Assembly: GCA_022511345.1 (NCBI GenBank)
Contig: JAFLRR010000005.1
Span: forward strand, 62,001-126,000
Source: Alistipes sp.
GTDB taxonomy: Bacteria > Bacteroidota > Bacteroidia > Bacteroidales > Rikenellaceae
Length of the DNA: 64,000 bases
Reading direction: 5' to 3'
Shown: in pieces, positions 25,385 through 34,720 of the stretch
Position numbering within the stretch: the stretch's first letter is position 1
How the letters are laid out: every line of letters starts with the position of its first letter
Made by a program: the position numbers and the translations under genes
The notes under the pieces: generated by a model
The model's input: the letters and a program-made list of their open reading frames with translations, nothing else
Told to the model about the DNA's origin: nothing
Databases searched by the model: none

Positions 25385-26707
25385 CTATCTTTCGGCTGCT
25401 GCCGGTGCTACTTCCTCGGCAAGCATGTCGTGGCTCTGCTCGTCGATGCCCGTCATGCGCACGCTGCAGATGGTGTTGATTTTGGTGCGGTCGTAGGGCG
25501 CGCGCACGCGGATGTAGTTGTCCGTATAGCCGAACATAAGGCCGCCGCGCATGGTGCTCTCGAAGAGCACATCGGCCTGGCGGCCGGCAAACGATGCGCA
25601 GAAGTTTCGGTGCAGGCGCCGGCAGAGCTCTTCAAGTTCGGCAACACGGGCCGCTGCCACGGCAGGCGCGACTTGTCCATCCATCTCGGCTGCGGGAGTT
25701 CCGGGGCGTGCCGAGAAGGGGAAGATGTGCAGAAATGAAGGTGCGAGCCGCTCCAGAAAGGCGTATGTCTCGCGGAACTCGGCGTCGCTCTCGGTGGGAA
25801 AGCCTGCAATGACGTCGATGCCGATGAATGCCCCGGGCATGGCTCTTCTTACGGCCTCGATTCGTTCTGCGAAGCGGGCCGTGGTGTAGCGGCGGCGCAT
25901 GAGGCCGAGTATGCGGTCGCAGCCGCTCTGTATCGGTATGTGGAAATGGCGGCAGAATTTTGGCGACGAGGCGCAGAATTCTATGATTTCGTCGGTCAGC
26001 AGATTCGGTTCGATGGACGAGATGCGGTAGCGGTCGATTCCCTCGACCTTGTCCAGCTCGCGCAGCAGGTCGATGAACCGCTCGCCGGTGGTGCGGCCGA
26101 AGTCGCCGGTGTTGACTCCCGTGATGACTATCTCGCGCTGCCCGGCAGCCGCTATGCGCTGCGCCTCGGCAATTATGTCGGCGATGGGTATGTTGCGGCT
26201 CGAACCGCGGGCGTAGTGTATCGTGCAATATGAGCAGCAGTAGTCGCATCCGTCCTGCACCTTGAGGAATGCCCGCGTCCTGTCGCCGCTCGAGAAGGCC
26301 GCGAAAAAGTTGGTCAGCTCCTCCACGGCGCAGGAGTAAACCTGAGCGTTGCTGCGCTTGCCGGCAAGTTCGACCGTTCGTTTATATAAATCTCCTTTCG
26401 AATTGTTGCCCAGGACTATGTCGACACCGTCGATTGCTGCAATCTCCTGCGGTTTGAGCTGCGCATAGCACCCCGTAACGGCTATCACAGCATCGGGGTT
26501 GCGGCGGTGGAGCCGGCGTATTATGTTGCGGCACTTTTTGTCGGCATGCTCCGTTACGGAACAGGTGTTCACTACGCATATGTCTGCCTGGTCGTTGGCT
26601 CCCACGCGCACGAATCCTCCATCTTCGAATTGACGGGCTATGGTCGAGGTCTCGGAGAAGTTGAGCTTGCACCCGAGCGTGTGGAAATTTACTCTGCGTT
26701 CCTGCAT
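25385..26707 (-). CDS. mtaB: tRNA t6A37 methylthiotransferase MtaB (radical SAM)
   Basis: Adds a methylthio group to N6-threonylcarbamoyladenosine-37 of tRNAs decoding ANN codons. 440 residues: N-terminal UPF0004 domain with cluster cysteines C13 (TLGCKLN), C49 (VNTCSVT) and C80 (VTGCYAQ); radical SAM CxxxCxxC at C154/C158/C161; GVNTGDFG; C-terminal TRAM-like segment. TLGCKLN rather than a MiaB or RimO signature supports MtaB. A weak -7-like TAATATTG lies 26 nt upstream. Confidence 0.9.
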   Translation of the reverse strand: MQERRVNFHTLGCKLNFSETSTIARQFEDGGFVRVGANDQADICVVNTCSVTEHADKKCRNIIRRLHRRNPDAVIAVTGCYAQLKPQEIAAIDGVDIVLGNNSKGDLYKRTVELAGKRSNAQVYSCAVEELTNFFAAFSSGDRTRAFLKVQDGCDYCCSYCTIHYARGSSRNIPIADIIAEAQRIAAAGQREIVITGVNTGDFGRTTGERFIDLLRELDKVEGIDRYRISSIEPNLLTDEIIEFCASSPKFCRHFHIPIQSGCDRILGLMRRRYTTARFAERIEAVRRAMPGAFIGIDVIAGFPTESDAEFRETYAFLERLAPSFLHIFPFSARPGTPAAEMDGQVAPAVAAARVAELEELCRRLHRNFCASFAGRQADVLFESTMRGGLMFGYTDNYIRVRAPYDRTKINTICSVRMTGIDEQSHDMLAEEVAPAAAER

Positions 26708-26749
26708 CTGCTATTGCCGTTCTAAAACGTCGCAATATTACGAAAAAAA

Positions 26750-26780
26750 TTGAATATTCGGAGTTATTTTCCTAACTTTG
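26750..26780 (+). promoter_or_regulatory. Promoter for the GH29 gene
   Basis: TTG (26750-26752) and TAACTTTG (26773-26780) spaced 20 nt; the start codon is 46 nt downstream. Confidence 0.6.
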
Positions 26781-26826
26781 AACATCCCGCCGGCACAATA
26801 TGGCGGATGAATAAATCACAATAACG

Positions 26827-28251
26827 ATGAAGAACCGAAACCTCAGACGATTCACCCTGGCGGCCATATTTATGCTGGCTGCCACGGCATACTTGGCCGT
26901 AAACGCTGCCGGCAGGCGCGAAAAATATGAGCCGTGCGGACCTCTCCCCACGCCGCAGCAGATAGCCTGGCAGCAGATGGAGATGTATGCCTTTCTGCAC
27001 TACAGCATCAACACCTATACCGACCAGGAGTGGGGTTTCGGCAACGAGCCGGCAGAGCTCTTCAATCCGTCGCATCTCGATGCGCGCCAGTGGGCCGCCG
27101 TATGCAAGGAGTCGGGTATGAAAGGTATAATTCTCACGGCCAAACACCATTGCGGCTTCTGCCTCTGGCCGTCGGCATATACCGACTATTCGGTCAAGAG
27201 CTCGCCTTGGAAGGATGGCTGCGGCGATGTGGTCCGCGAACTGGCCGAAGCGTGCCGGGAGTTCGGGCTGAAGTTCGCGGTATATCTCTCGCCGTGGGAC
27301 CGCAACCATCCGCAGTACGGCCGGCCGGAGTATATCGAATACTTCCGCAACCAGCTGCAGGAGCTGCTTACCGGCTACGGTGAGATGTTCGAGGTGTGGT
27401 TCGACGGCGCCAACGGCGGCACAGGCTGGTATGGCGGAGCCGACGAGCGCCGGCAGATCGACCGCAAAACATATTACGACTGGGAGAATACCTACCGCAT
27501 GATTCGCCAGTGGCAGCCCGACTGCCTGATATGGAACGACGGAGGCTCGCGCGGCGATTTGCGCTGGGTGGGCACCGAAGCCGGCTATGTCGGTCAGCCC
27601 AACTGGAGCTTGCTGATGTCGTCGGGCGATGTTCCGCGCGAGCAGCTGCAGCACGGAGTCGAAGACGGCGACCGCTGGGTGCCGGGCGAGGTCAACACCT
27701 CGATTCGTCCGGGCTGGTTCTACCACAGCAAGGAGGATGGCCGGGTGAAGACTCTGGCGCATCTGGTAGATATATACTACAAGTCGGTTGGCCGCAACGG
27801 CACGCTGCTGCTAAATTTCCCCATACGCCCTGACGGGTTGATAGATGCCCGCGACAGCATAACGGGCGCAGCTTTCGGCCGATATGTTCAGGAGCTGTTC
27901 CGTGATGATTTGGCGAAAAAGGCCGTGCGCAAGAACCGCGGCCGCGAAGTGACGCTCTCGTTCAAAGAGCCAGTAACATGCAATCGCATAGTGCTGCAGG
28001 AGCGTATAGAGTGGGGCCAGCGCGTGAAATCGTTTAGGTTAGAGGCATTTGCCGGCGGGGTGTGGACCGAGCTGAAGGATGAACTGCTGCCCGAGGATGA
28101 GTCCCTGACCACGATAGGATACAAGCGCATCGTCTGCTTTCCGGAGATTGCAGCCGAAAAGCTTCGTCTGACGATACTCGACAGCAAGGCCGAGCCCGTC
28201 ATTGGCGATATCGGAGTATATCTGGCTCCGCCCGTTGTCGAGCCGCTGTAG
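26827..28251 (+). CDS. GH29 alpha-L-fucosidase, exported
   Basis: 474 residues with a Sec signal peptide (FTLAAIFMLAATAYLAVNAAG). GH29 barrel features: AFLHYSINTYTDQEWGFGNE, GIILTAKHHCGFCLWPS, catalytic nucleophile D193 in VWFDGANGG, then LLLNFPIRPDGLI. The C-terminal ~110 residues form a discoidin/F5-8-like beta domain. The compact active-site region resembles subfamily B (alpha-1,3/4-fucosidases), a tentative assignment. Periplasmic, and probably used on host or dietary fucosylated glycans. Monocistronic. Confidence 0.88.
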   Translation: MKNRNLRRFTLAAIFMLAATAYLAVNAAGRREKYEPCGPLPTPQQIAWQQMEMYAFLHYSINTYTDQEWGFGNEPAELFNPSHLDARQWAAVCKESGMKGIILTAKHHCGFCLWPSAYTDYSVKSSPWKDGCGDVVRELAEACREFGLKFAVYLSPWDRNHPQYGRPEYIEYFRNQLQELLTGYGEMFEVWFDGANGGTGWYGGADERRQIDRKTYYDWENTYRMIRQWQPDCLIWNDGGSRGDLRWVGTEAGYVGQPNWSLLMSSGDVPREQLQHGVEDGDRWVPGEVNTSIRPGWFYHSKEDGRVKTLAHLVDIYYKSVGRNGTLLLNFPIRPDGLIDARDSITGAAFGRYVQELFRDDLAKKAVRKNRGREVTLSFKEPVTCNRIVLQERIEWGQRVKSFRLEAFAGGVWTELKDELLPEDESLTTIGYKRIVCFPEIAAEKLRLTILDSKAEPVIGDIGVYLAPPVVEPL

Positions 28252-28308
28252 CTTTGGACTCGTTAATCTTTTAGCCGGGCAGATATCGGAAAAGTCTCGA
28301 ATTTTGCC

Positions 28309-28316
28309 TAAATTTG
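28309..28316 (+). promoter_or_regulatory. -7 box for the ABC permease-LptF/G-ribBA-fmt unit
   Basis: TAAATTTG, 51 nt upstream of the permease ATG. No convincing -33 box. Confidence 0.45.
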
Positions 28317-28367
28317 CATGCTTTGACGCTGCGGCCGCCGTGCCGGGATGCAAGGCATGTGTACTGA

Positions 28368-29198
28368 ATGGAATTTCTCAACGACATACTCCGCTACGAC
28401 TATCTGTCGAATGCGCTGTGGGCCTGCATACTTGCAGGCATAACATGCGGCATTGTCGGAACATATGTTGTTTGCCGCCGCATGGTATTCCTCTCGGGCG
28501 GCATCACGCATGCGTCGTTCGGAGGCCTCGGCATAGCGTTCTACCTCGGCGCCGACCCGATTCTGGGAGCGTCGATATTCGCCGTGCTCTCGTCGCTGGG
28601 CATAGAGTGGGCCGGAAGCCGCGGGCGTATCCGCGAGGATTCGGCCGTAGGCATTGTCTGGTCGGTGGGCATGGCTGTCGGGGCGCTGTTCATGTCGCTG
28701 CGGCCCGGTTACACGTCGGGAGATTTGTCGAGCTACCTGTTCGGAAGCATCATAACGGTCTCGAAAGGCGACGTTACGGCTCTTGCCGTACTCACGGCGC
28801 TGGTCGTCGCGGGGGCTGCCATGTGGCTGCGGCCGGTGATGTATGTGGCTTTCGACCGCAACTTCGCCCGCAGCCAGGGCATTCCGACTGCGCTGATATC
28901 CTACGTTATGGCGGCTGTCACGGCCGTGACCATCGTGCTGTCGATACGCATAATGGGAATCGTGCTGCTGATTTCGCTGCTCACGATGCCTGTGGTAATA
29001 GTCAACTCGCTCACGCGTTCATATCGCAAAATCGCTCTGTGGTCGAGCGTTGCGGCTGCCGCCGGAAACATCGCAGGACTGGCCGCAAGCTACTATCTGG
29101 AGGTGCCGCCCGGCGCTGCCATAATATTTGTACTGGCTTTTGCGCTTATTGTGGTAAAACTGCTATCTTTGCATGGCAGTAAAAAGACAGCCCGATGA
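28368..29198 (+). CDS. Metal (Zn/Mn/Fe) ABC transporter permease, ZnuB/ABC-3 family
   Basis: 276 residues with about eight hydrophobic helices and the family segments CRRMVFLSGGITHASFGGLG, YVAFDRNFARSQGIP, and IRIMGIVLLISLLTMPV. It carries metal across the inner membrane with an ATPase and a binding protein that are not encoded here. It overlaps the LptF/G gene by 4 nt. The metal is unknown. Confidence 0.85.
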   Translation: MEFLNDILRYDYLSNALWACILAGITCGIVGTYVVCRRMVFLSGGITHASFGGLGIAFYLGADPILGASIFAVLSSLGIEWAGSRGRIREDSAVGIVWSVGMAVGALFMSLRPGYTSGDLSSYLFGSIITVSKGDVTALAVLTALVVAGAAMWLRPVMYVAFDRNFARSQGIPTALISYVMAAVTAVTIVLSIRIMGIVLLISLLTMPVVIVNSLTRSYRKIALWSSVAAAAGNIAGLAASYYLEVPPGAAIIFVLAFALIVVKLLSLHGSKKTAR

Positions 29199-30676
29199 AA
29201 ACGATACATAAACTCGTCCTTAAATCCTATCTGGGCCCGATGGTGCTGACATTCTTCATCGTCATGTTCGTGCTGATGATGAACTTCGTGTGGCGCTACA
29301 TCGACGATTTGGTGGGCAAGGGACTCGAGGCGAGCGTCATAATTGAGCTGATGTGCTACGCCATGGTCAACATGATTCCGCTGGGACTGCCGCTGTCGAT
29401 GCTGCTGGCGGCCATCATGACAATGGGCAATCTGGGCGAGAACTACGAGCTGCTGGCCATGAAATCGGCCGGCATGTCGCTGCCGCGCATAGTGCAGCCG
29501 CTGCTGTGGGTCGTGGGGCTGGTGGCTGTGGGCAGCTTTTTCATCACGAACAACCTGGTGCCTTATGCCAACAAGAAGATGTACAGCCTTATATACGACA
29601 TCAAGCAGCAGAACCAGGCGCTCGAATTTCACGACGGCATATTCTTTACCGGCGTGCCCAACATGAGCATCCGCGTGGGACATCAGGAGCCCGAAAGCAA
29701 ACAGCTGCACGACATATTGATTTACGACAACCGCGCCACCGACGGCAATATGAAGACCATCGTGGCCGACTCGGGATACATACGCCTGTCGGACACGAAG
29801 AAGTTTCTGATGGTGACGCTCTTTCATGGCGAATCCTACGAGCAGACCCGCAACGGCAAGTGGTACAACAACAGTGAGCTGACACACAACATCTTCGACC
29901 GTCAGGACCTGGTGCTTCCCATGTCGGGATTCAGCATGGAGCGCTCCGATGCCAACAACCAGAACAATGACCAGACCAAGAACATAACCGAATTGCAGCA
30001 CGACATAGACTCTTTGGAGATATCCGTGAACGAGGCTACGGCCCGCTCCTACGGTCCGCTGCTGTCGGAGCAGATCTTCTCGCAGGACAAGTCGCTCTTT
30101 GCCGTGCGCGGCGACTCTACATACGTCGACAAAAAGGGTTTCAGGGAGGTTATGGCGGCCGATTCGCTGCCGGCATTGTCGCTGCGCGACCGCAACCGCA
30201 TATGGAACTCGGCCCGCTCGGCGGCCAAGGGCTCCCGCAACCGCTTCTCGTCATTCGACGAAGAGACGGTCAAAAGTTCGCTCAAGCAGCTCTACCGCAG
30301 CAAAGTCGAGTGGCACCGCAAAATATCGCTGCCATTCTCGATAATGATATTCTTCCTTATCGGAGCACCGCTGGGAGCCATCATACGCAAAGGCGGTCTC
30401 GGTACGCCGATAGTCATATCGGTCATATTCTTCGTCTTCTATTACATAATCAGCCTCTCGGGCGAGAAGATGGCCAAGGAGGGCAGCCTGGAGGCTCTGT
30501 ACGGAATGTGGATTTCGTCGTTCGTGCTGACCCCGATAGCCATATATCTGACGCATAAAGCCACTAACGACTCGGCTCTGCTCGACATCGAATGGTATGA
30601 GGCCAAGTTCAAGCTGCTGAAAGAAAAGATAGTCGCCATAATCGGCAAATACAAAGACAAAATAAAATCGAAATAA
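29195..30676 (+). CDS. LptF/LptG-family LPS export permease
   Basis: 493 residues. Three membrane helices at the N-terminus ([60 protein letters not shown]), a large periplasmic beta-jellyroll region, and three helices at the C-terminus ([17 protein letters not shown]...). The [13 protein letters not shown] segment is typical of YjgP/YjgQ proteins. Part of the LptB2FG lipopolysaccharide extractor. LptF and LptG cannot be told apart here. Overlaps the upstream gene and precedes ribBA by 1 nt. Confidence 0.88.
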   Translation: MKTIHKLVLKSYLGPMVLTFFIVMFVLMMNFVWRYIDDLVGKGLEASVIIELMCYAMVNMIPLGLPLSMLLAAIMTMGNLGENYELLAMKSAGMSLPRIVQPLLWVVGLVAVGSFFITNNLVPYANKKMYSLIYDIKQQNQALEFHDGIFFTGVPNMSIRVGHQEPESKQLHDILIYDNRATDGNMKTIVADSGYIRLSDTKKFLMVTLFHGESYEQTRNGKWYNNSELTHNIFDRQDLVLPMSGFSMERSDANNQNNDQTKNITELQHDIDSLEISVNEATARSYGPLLSEQIFSQDKSLFAVRGDSTYVDKKGFREVMAADSLPALSLRDRNRIWNSARSAAKGSRNRFSSFDEETVKSSLKQLYRSKVEWHRKISLPFSIMIFFLIGAPLGAIIRKGGLGTPIVISVIFFVFYYIISLSGEKMAKEGSLEALYGMWISSFVLTPIAIYLTHKATNDSALLDIEWYEAKFKLLKEKIVAIIGKYKDKIKSK

Positions 30677-30677
30677 G

Positions 30678-31901
30678 ATGACAGACAAAAACATACTCAA
30701 CGGAATCGAAGAAGCGATTGAGGATATTCGCAACGGCCGCATGGTCATAGTCGTCGACGACGAAGACCGTGAGAACGAGGGCGATTTCGTGATTGCTGCC
30801 GAGAAGATTACTCCCGAAGACGTGAATTTCATGCTCAAAAACGGTCGCGGAGTGCTTTGCGCTCCGTTGAGCGAGGAGCGCTGCGAAGAGCTCGGACTGA
30901 ACATGATGGAGCAGAACAACACCTCGCTGCTCGGCACTCCGTTTACCGTGACGGTCGACCTGCTGGGACACGGGTGCACCACGGGAGTCTCGATACACGA
31001 CCGCGCCGCCACCATACGGGCCCTGGCTTCGCCCGAGACTAAGCCTGCCGACCTGGGCCGTCCGGGTCATATCAATCCTCTGCGCGCCCGTCAGAAGGGA
31101 GTGCTTCGCCGGCCCGGCCATACCGAAGCCGCTGTCGACCTTGCCCGCATGGCAGGATTGCAGCCGGCAGCTGCGCTGATAGAGATAATGAACGAGGACG
31201 GAAGCATGGCAAGACTTCCCGAACTACTCGAGGTGAAAGATAAATATGGATTGAAAATCATCTCGATAGCCGACCTTATAGCATATCGCCTCAAAGAGGA
31301 GTCGATAGTCGAGAAGGGCGAGACGGTAGACATGCCCACCGAGTTCGGAATGTTCCGTTTCACACCCTTCATGCAGAAGAGCAATGGATTGGAGCATGCC
31401 GCCCTGACGCTCGGCGAATGGAAGGAGGGCGAGCCCGTGCTGGTGCGCGTACACTCGTCGTGCGCTACCGGCGACATATTCGGTTCGCGCCGCTGCGACT
31501 GTGGCAATCAGCTACATGAGGCTATGCGCATGGTGCAGAAGGAGGGCAAGGGCGCCATAGTCTACCTCATGCAGGAGGGCCGCGGCATAGGACTTTGCAA
31601 CAAAATCAAGGCATACAAACTCCAGGACGAGGGTCTCGACACGGCCGAAGCCAATGTCCGCCTCGGATTCGGTGTCGATGAACGCGACTACGGCGTAGGC
31701 GCCAGCATACTGCACGAGCTGGGCATCACGAGCATGCGTCTAATGACCAACAACCCGTCGAAGCGTGCCGGACTGGAGGGCTACGGACTCTCGATAGACG
31801 AAATCGTACCGATAGTCATAGCTCCCAACAAATACAACGAACGCTACCTCAAAACCAAGGAGGAGCGCATGGGTCACAAGCTCGGCCTTTTCAATAAGTA
31901 A
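30678..31901 (+). CDS. ribBA: Bifunctional DHBP synthase / GTP cyclohydrolase II
   Basis: 407 residues. The N-terminal half (~1-205) is 3,4-dihydroxy-2-butanone-4-phosphate synthase ([38 protein letters not shown], with Val-Asp in place of the usual Ser-Val-Asp-Ala region; [13 protein letters not shown]). The C-terminal half is GTP cyclohydrolase II with zinc ligands in [20 protein letters not shown] and catalytic [15 protein letters not shown]. Both feed riboflavin synthesis. It starts 1 nt after LptF/G and its stop overlaps a possible ATG before fmt. Confidence 0.95.
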   Translation: MTDKNILNGIEEAIEDIRNGRMVIVVDDEDRENEGDFVIAAEKITPEDVNFMLKNGRGVLCAPLSEERCEELGLNMMEQNNTSLLGTPFTVTVDLLGHGCTTGVSIHDRAATIRALASPETKPADLGRPGHINPLRARQKGVLRRPGHTEAAVDLARMAGLQPAAALIEIMNEDGSMARLPELLEVKDKYGLKIISIADLIAYRLKEESIVEKGETVDMPTEFGMFRFTPFMQKSNGLEHAALTLGEWKEGEPVLVRVHSSCATGDIFGSRRCDCGNQLHEAMRMVQKEGKGAIVYLMQEGRGIGLCNKIKAYKLQDEGLDTAEANVRLGFGVDERDYGVGASILHELGITSMRLMTNNPSKRAGLEGYGLSIDEIVPIVIAPNKYNERYLKTKEERMGHKLGLFNK

Positions 31902-31915
31902 TGCATCGCAGAGGA

Positions 31916-32884
31916 ATGAACGCCAAGGAGTTGAGAATAGTGTTCATGGGCACGCCCGAGTTCGCTGTGCCGTCGCTTCGTGCACTTGTCGATGGCGGCT
32001 ACAATGTTGTGGCCGTGGTCACTACGCCCGACAGAGAGGCTGGACGCGGACTGAAGATGCATGAGAGCGACGTCAAAGTGGCAGCCCGCGAATTGGGTAT
32101 TCCCATTCTGCAGCCCGAGAAGCTTCGCGACCCGCAGTTCGTAGAGGCGATGCGGGCTTTGGAGCCAGACCTCGGAATCGTGATAGCCTTCCGCATGCTG
32201 CCCGAGATAATATGGGCCATGCCGCGCCTCGGAACATTCAACCTGCATGCTTCGCTGCTGCCGCAATATCGTGGAGCGGCACCTATAAACCGCGCCATTA
32301 TCGACGGTCAGACCGAGACCGGCGTAACGACCTTTCTGCTTAACAGCGAGATAGACAAAGGCGCAATAATAGGGCAGTTGCGCGAACCTATTTATCCGCA
32401 GGACAATGTAGGAACACTCTATGAGCGGTTGATGCGCATCGGCGCCGGCCTTGTGACAGATACCGTCGAACGTCTTGCCGCCGGCAATATCGAGCCTGTG
32501 GAGCAAGCGCATATCGACGAGACGACTCTGCGTCCGGCTCCCAAGATATTCAAAGACGACTGCCTTGTGGAGTGGAGCTTGCCTGGACGCGAGATAGTAA
32601 ACTTCGTCCGCGGATTGTCGCCATATCCCGCCGCATGGACTCGCATGTTGCGCGAAGGAGCCGAAGCCGGCTCGGCAAAGATATTCGAGGTCCATTTCGA
32701 ACCGTCGGACAGTGACGCCGCCCCGGGTACGGTCAAGACCGACGGACGCACGCATCTGGCCGTTCGGTGCAAGGACGGATACGTATATATAGATTCGATG
32801 CAGATAGCAGGCAAGAAACGCCTGGCAATCCGCGAATTGCTTCTCGGTCTGCGCGATGCTGCAGGATATACTTTCGGCTGTTAG
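31916..32884 (+). CDS. fmt: Methionyl-tRNA formyltransferase
   Basis: 322 residues from ATG 31916, giving MNAKELRIVFMGTPEFAVPS as in homologues; an upstream ATG at 31901 overlaps the ribBA stop and would add five residues. Formyl-transferase domain with AFRMLPEIIW and HASLLPQYRGAAPINRAI (catalytic Asn/His region), then the C-terminal OB-like domain. It formylates initiator Met-tRNA. Its last 4 nt overlap the end of the convergent thioredoxin gene. Confidence 0.93.
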   Translation: MNAKELRIVFMGTPEFAVPSLRALVDGGYNVVAVVTTPDREAGRGLKMHESDVKVAARELGIPILQPEKLRDPQFVEAMRALEPDLGIVIAFRMLPEIIWAMPRLGTFNLHASLLPQYRGAAPINRAIIDGQTETGVTTFLLNSEIDKGAIIGQLREPIYPQDNVGTLYERLMRIGAGLVTDTVERLAAGNIEPVEQAHIDETTLRPAPKIFKDDCLVEWSLPGREIVNFVRGLSPYPAAWTRMLREGAEAGSAKIFEVHFEPSDSDAAPGTVKTDGRTHLAVRCKDGYVYIDSMQIAGKKRLAIRELLLGLRDAAGYTFGC

Positions 32885-33261
32885 CCCATTGCGGCAGGCG
32901 CAGGTTCAAGAAGCTTTTCAATCATACTTTTCAGTGTGTCGGCCGGTTGCAGTCCGGTAATTACATGGGGCCGGCCTCCGGGTCTGGCGAACAACAGCGT
33001 AGGCACGGACCTTACGCCGAACGCCTCGGCAAGTTCCGATTCGGCATCTACGTCGACCTTGTATATGTCAACACGCCCGCTGTAGTCGGCGGCAAAACGG
33101 TCGATAAGCGGCGCAAGTGCCCGGCAGGGGCCGCACCACGAAGCGAAAAAGTCGACTACAGCCGGTTTGCGGCCATTGAATATCCACTGCTGCCCAGGCT
33201 GCGATATGTCGACGACCTTCCTGCAGAATTCATCTTTGCTCAGACTGACGGTTTTTCCCAT
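32881..33261 (-). CDS. Thioredoxin
   Basis: 126 residues with active site WCGPC (C43-C46) after AVVDFFAS, the cis-proline segment SVPTLLFA and a C-terminal helix. No signal peptide, so a cytoplasmic dithiol reductant. An N-terminal ~20-residue segment precedes the core. The gene is convergent with fmt and overlaps its last 4 nt. Confidence 0.9.
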   Translation of the reverse strand: MGKTVSLSKDEFCRKVVDISQPGQQWIFNGRKPAVVDFFASWCGPCRALAPLIDRFAADYSGRVDIYKVDVDAESELAEAFGVRSVPTLLFARPGGRPHVITGLQPADTLKSMIEKLLEPAPAAMG

Positions 33262-33340
33262 AGCATATAGAATTTATGCACACCGGTCTGCAAATATGAT
33301 ACCGTCGGCTGGCGTTCGCAGCCGGCCGGCAATGCTTTGG

Positions 33341-33375
33341 AAAAGAAAAATGCGGCCCGCACGGAGCCGCATATT
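33341..33375 (-). terminator. Terminator of the 2-oxoacid:ferredoxin oxidoreductase operon
   Basis: ATGCGGC (33350-33356) / GCCGCAT (33366-33372) flanked by A/T pairs, with a minus-strand tail TTTTTCTTTT. Confidence 0.65.
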
Positions 33376-33398
33376 TCATCTGTTACCGCCGTATCGCC

Positions 33399-33944
33399 TC
33401 AGCGTACCTTGCGGATTATCTCTCCGCCACGGATGATGGCCTGTTCGTTTTCCGGCAGCATCTTCCAGGCCCGTTCGGGAAGCGATTTCTTCAGGCCCGT
33501 CATCACGTTCTCCATCTCGACTATGGGGCGCACCTTGAGATAGCCGCCCAATATCATGGTGTTGAACAGTTTGGCATTGCCGGTCTTGGCGCATTCGGCC
33601 GTGGCGTCGATGGTGTAGACCGAAATATCGTCGCGCACGGGATGGCGCGTGATGCCGTTGGTGTCATATATAAGCGTGCCGCCCTTGCGGACCAGCGGTT
33701 CGAACTTCTCCATTGACTGCTGGTTGAGTATTATGGCCGTGTCGAACTCGTTGGCTATGGGCGACGATATGCGTCTGTCGGAGAGTATGACGGTCACGTT
33801 GGCAGTGCCGCCGCGCATCTCCGGGCCGTAGGAGGGCATCCATGTCACCTCGTAGTCCTGCATAACGCCCGAGTAGGCGAGTATCTTGCCCATCGACAGG
33901 ACTCCCTGTCCGCCGAATCCGGCTATTATGATAGTCTCTTTCAT
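33399..33944 (-). CDS. 2-oxoacid:ferredoxin oxidoreductase, gamma subunit
   Basis: 181 residues of the KorC/VorC-type family: IAGFGGQGVLSMGKILAYSG at the N-terminus, TWMPSYGPEMRGGTANVTVI, and NTMILGGYL. Last gene of the Fd-alpha-beta-gamma operon; the enzyme oxidatively decarboxylates a 2-oxoacid to acyl-CoA while reducing ferredoxin (or runs in reverse). Substrate could be 2-oxoglutarate or branched 2-oxoacids. Confidence 0.88.
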   Translation of the reverse strand: MKETIIIAGFGGQGVLSMGKILAYSGVMQDYEVTWMPSYGPEMRGGTANVTVILSDRRISSPIANEFDTAIILNQQSMEKFEPLVRKGGTLIYDTNGITRHPVRDDISVYTIDATAECAKTGNAKLFNTMILGGYLKVRPIVEMENVMTGLKKSLPERAWKMLPENEQAIIRGGEIIRKVR

Positions 33945-33956
33945 AGTTGCGATGCG

Positions 33957-34715
33957 TTAAATATCCTTAATGTCTCCGAGCGGGTAGAACGGCAGCATGT
34001 TCTGCTCGAGCCACTGGTTGGCAGCTACGGGCGACATTTTCCAGCCGCTGTTGCATGTCGAAACGACCTCGACCATCGAGAATCCGCGGCCGGCGAGTGC
34101 GTTATCGAATGCCTTGCGTATGGCCCGCTTGCACTTGCGGACATTGGCCGCCGTGTGCACGGACTGGCGGGTCAGGTAGACCGTGCCGTCGAGGTGGGCC
34201 AGCATCTCGGATATTTTATACGGATAGCCGTTCAACCGCGGGTCGCGGCCGTAGGGCGTAGTGGCGGTCTTCATGCCCAGCAGGGTAGTCGGGGCCATCT
34301 GTCCGCCGGTCATGCCGTAGATTGCGTTGTTGATGTAAATGACGGCTATGTTCTCGCCGCGCGCCGCAGCATGTATCGACTCGGCAGTGCCTATTGCCGA
34401 CAAGTCGCCGTCGCCCTGGTAAGTGAATACCAGATGCTCGGGATGCAGACGCTTGACACCCGTAGCCACAGCACAGGCACGGCCGTGTGCCGCCTCGATC
34501 CAGTCGATGTCGATATAGTTGTATGCAAACACGGCGCAGCCGACAGGCGACACGCCGATGGCGCGGCTCTCGAGCCCGGCCTCCTCGATGACTTCGGCTA
34601 TCAGCTTGTGAACCGTACCGTGGCTGCATCCGGGACAATAGTGCATCACATTGTCCGTTATGAGTTTCGATTTTCCGTAGACGCAATTCTCGCGCTTTAT
34701 TTCAACTTCAGCCAT
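33957..34715 (-). CDS. 2-oxoacid:ferredoxin oxidoreductase, beta subunit (TPP-binding)
   Basis: 252 residues. YCPGCSHGTVHKL near the N-terminus is the conserved cysteine motif of the beta subunit; FTYQGDGDLSAIGTAE with following INNAIYGMTGGQ is the thiamine diphosphate/Mg motif (GDGD...NN). Lies 5 nt downstream of the alpha gene and 12 nt upstream of gamma. Confidence 0.9.
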   Translation of the reverse strand: MAEVEIKRENCVYGKSKLITDNVMHYCPGCSHGTVHKLIAEVIEEAGLESRAIGVSPVGCAVFAYNYIDIDWIEAAHGRACAVATGVKRLHPEHLVFTYQGDGDLSAIGTAESIHAAARGENIAVIYINNAIYGMTGGQMAPTTLLGMKTATTPYGRDPRLNGYPYKISEMLAHLDGTVYLTRQSVHTAANVRKCKRAIRKAFDNALAGRGFSMVEVVSTCNSGWKMSPVAANQWLEQNMLPFYPLGDIKDI

Positions 34716-34720
34716 AACCG

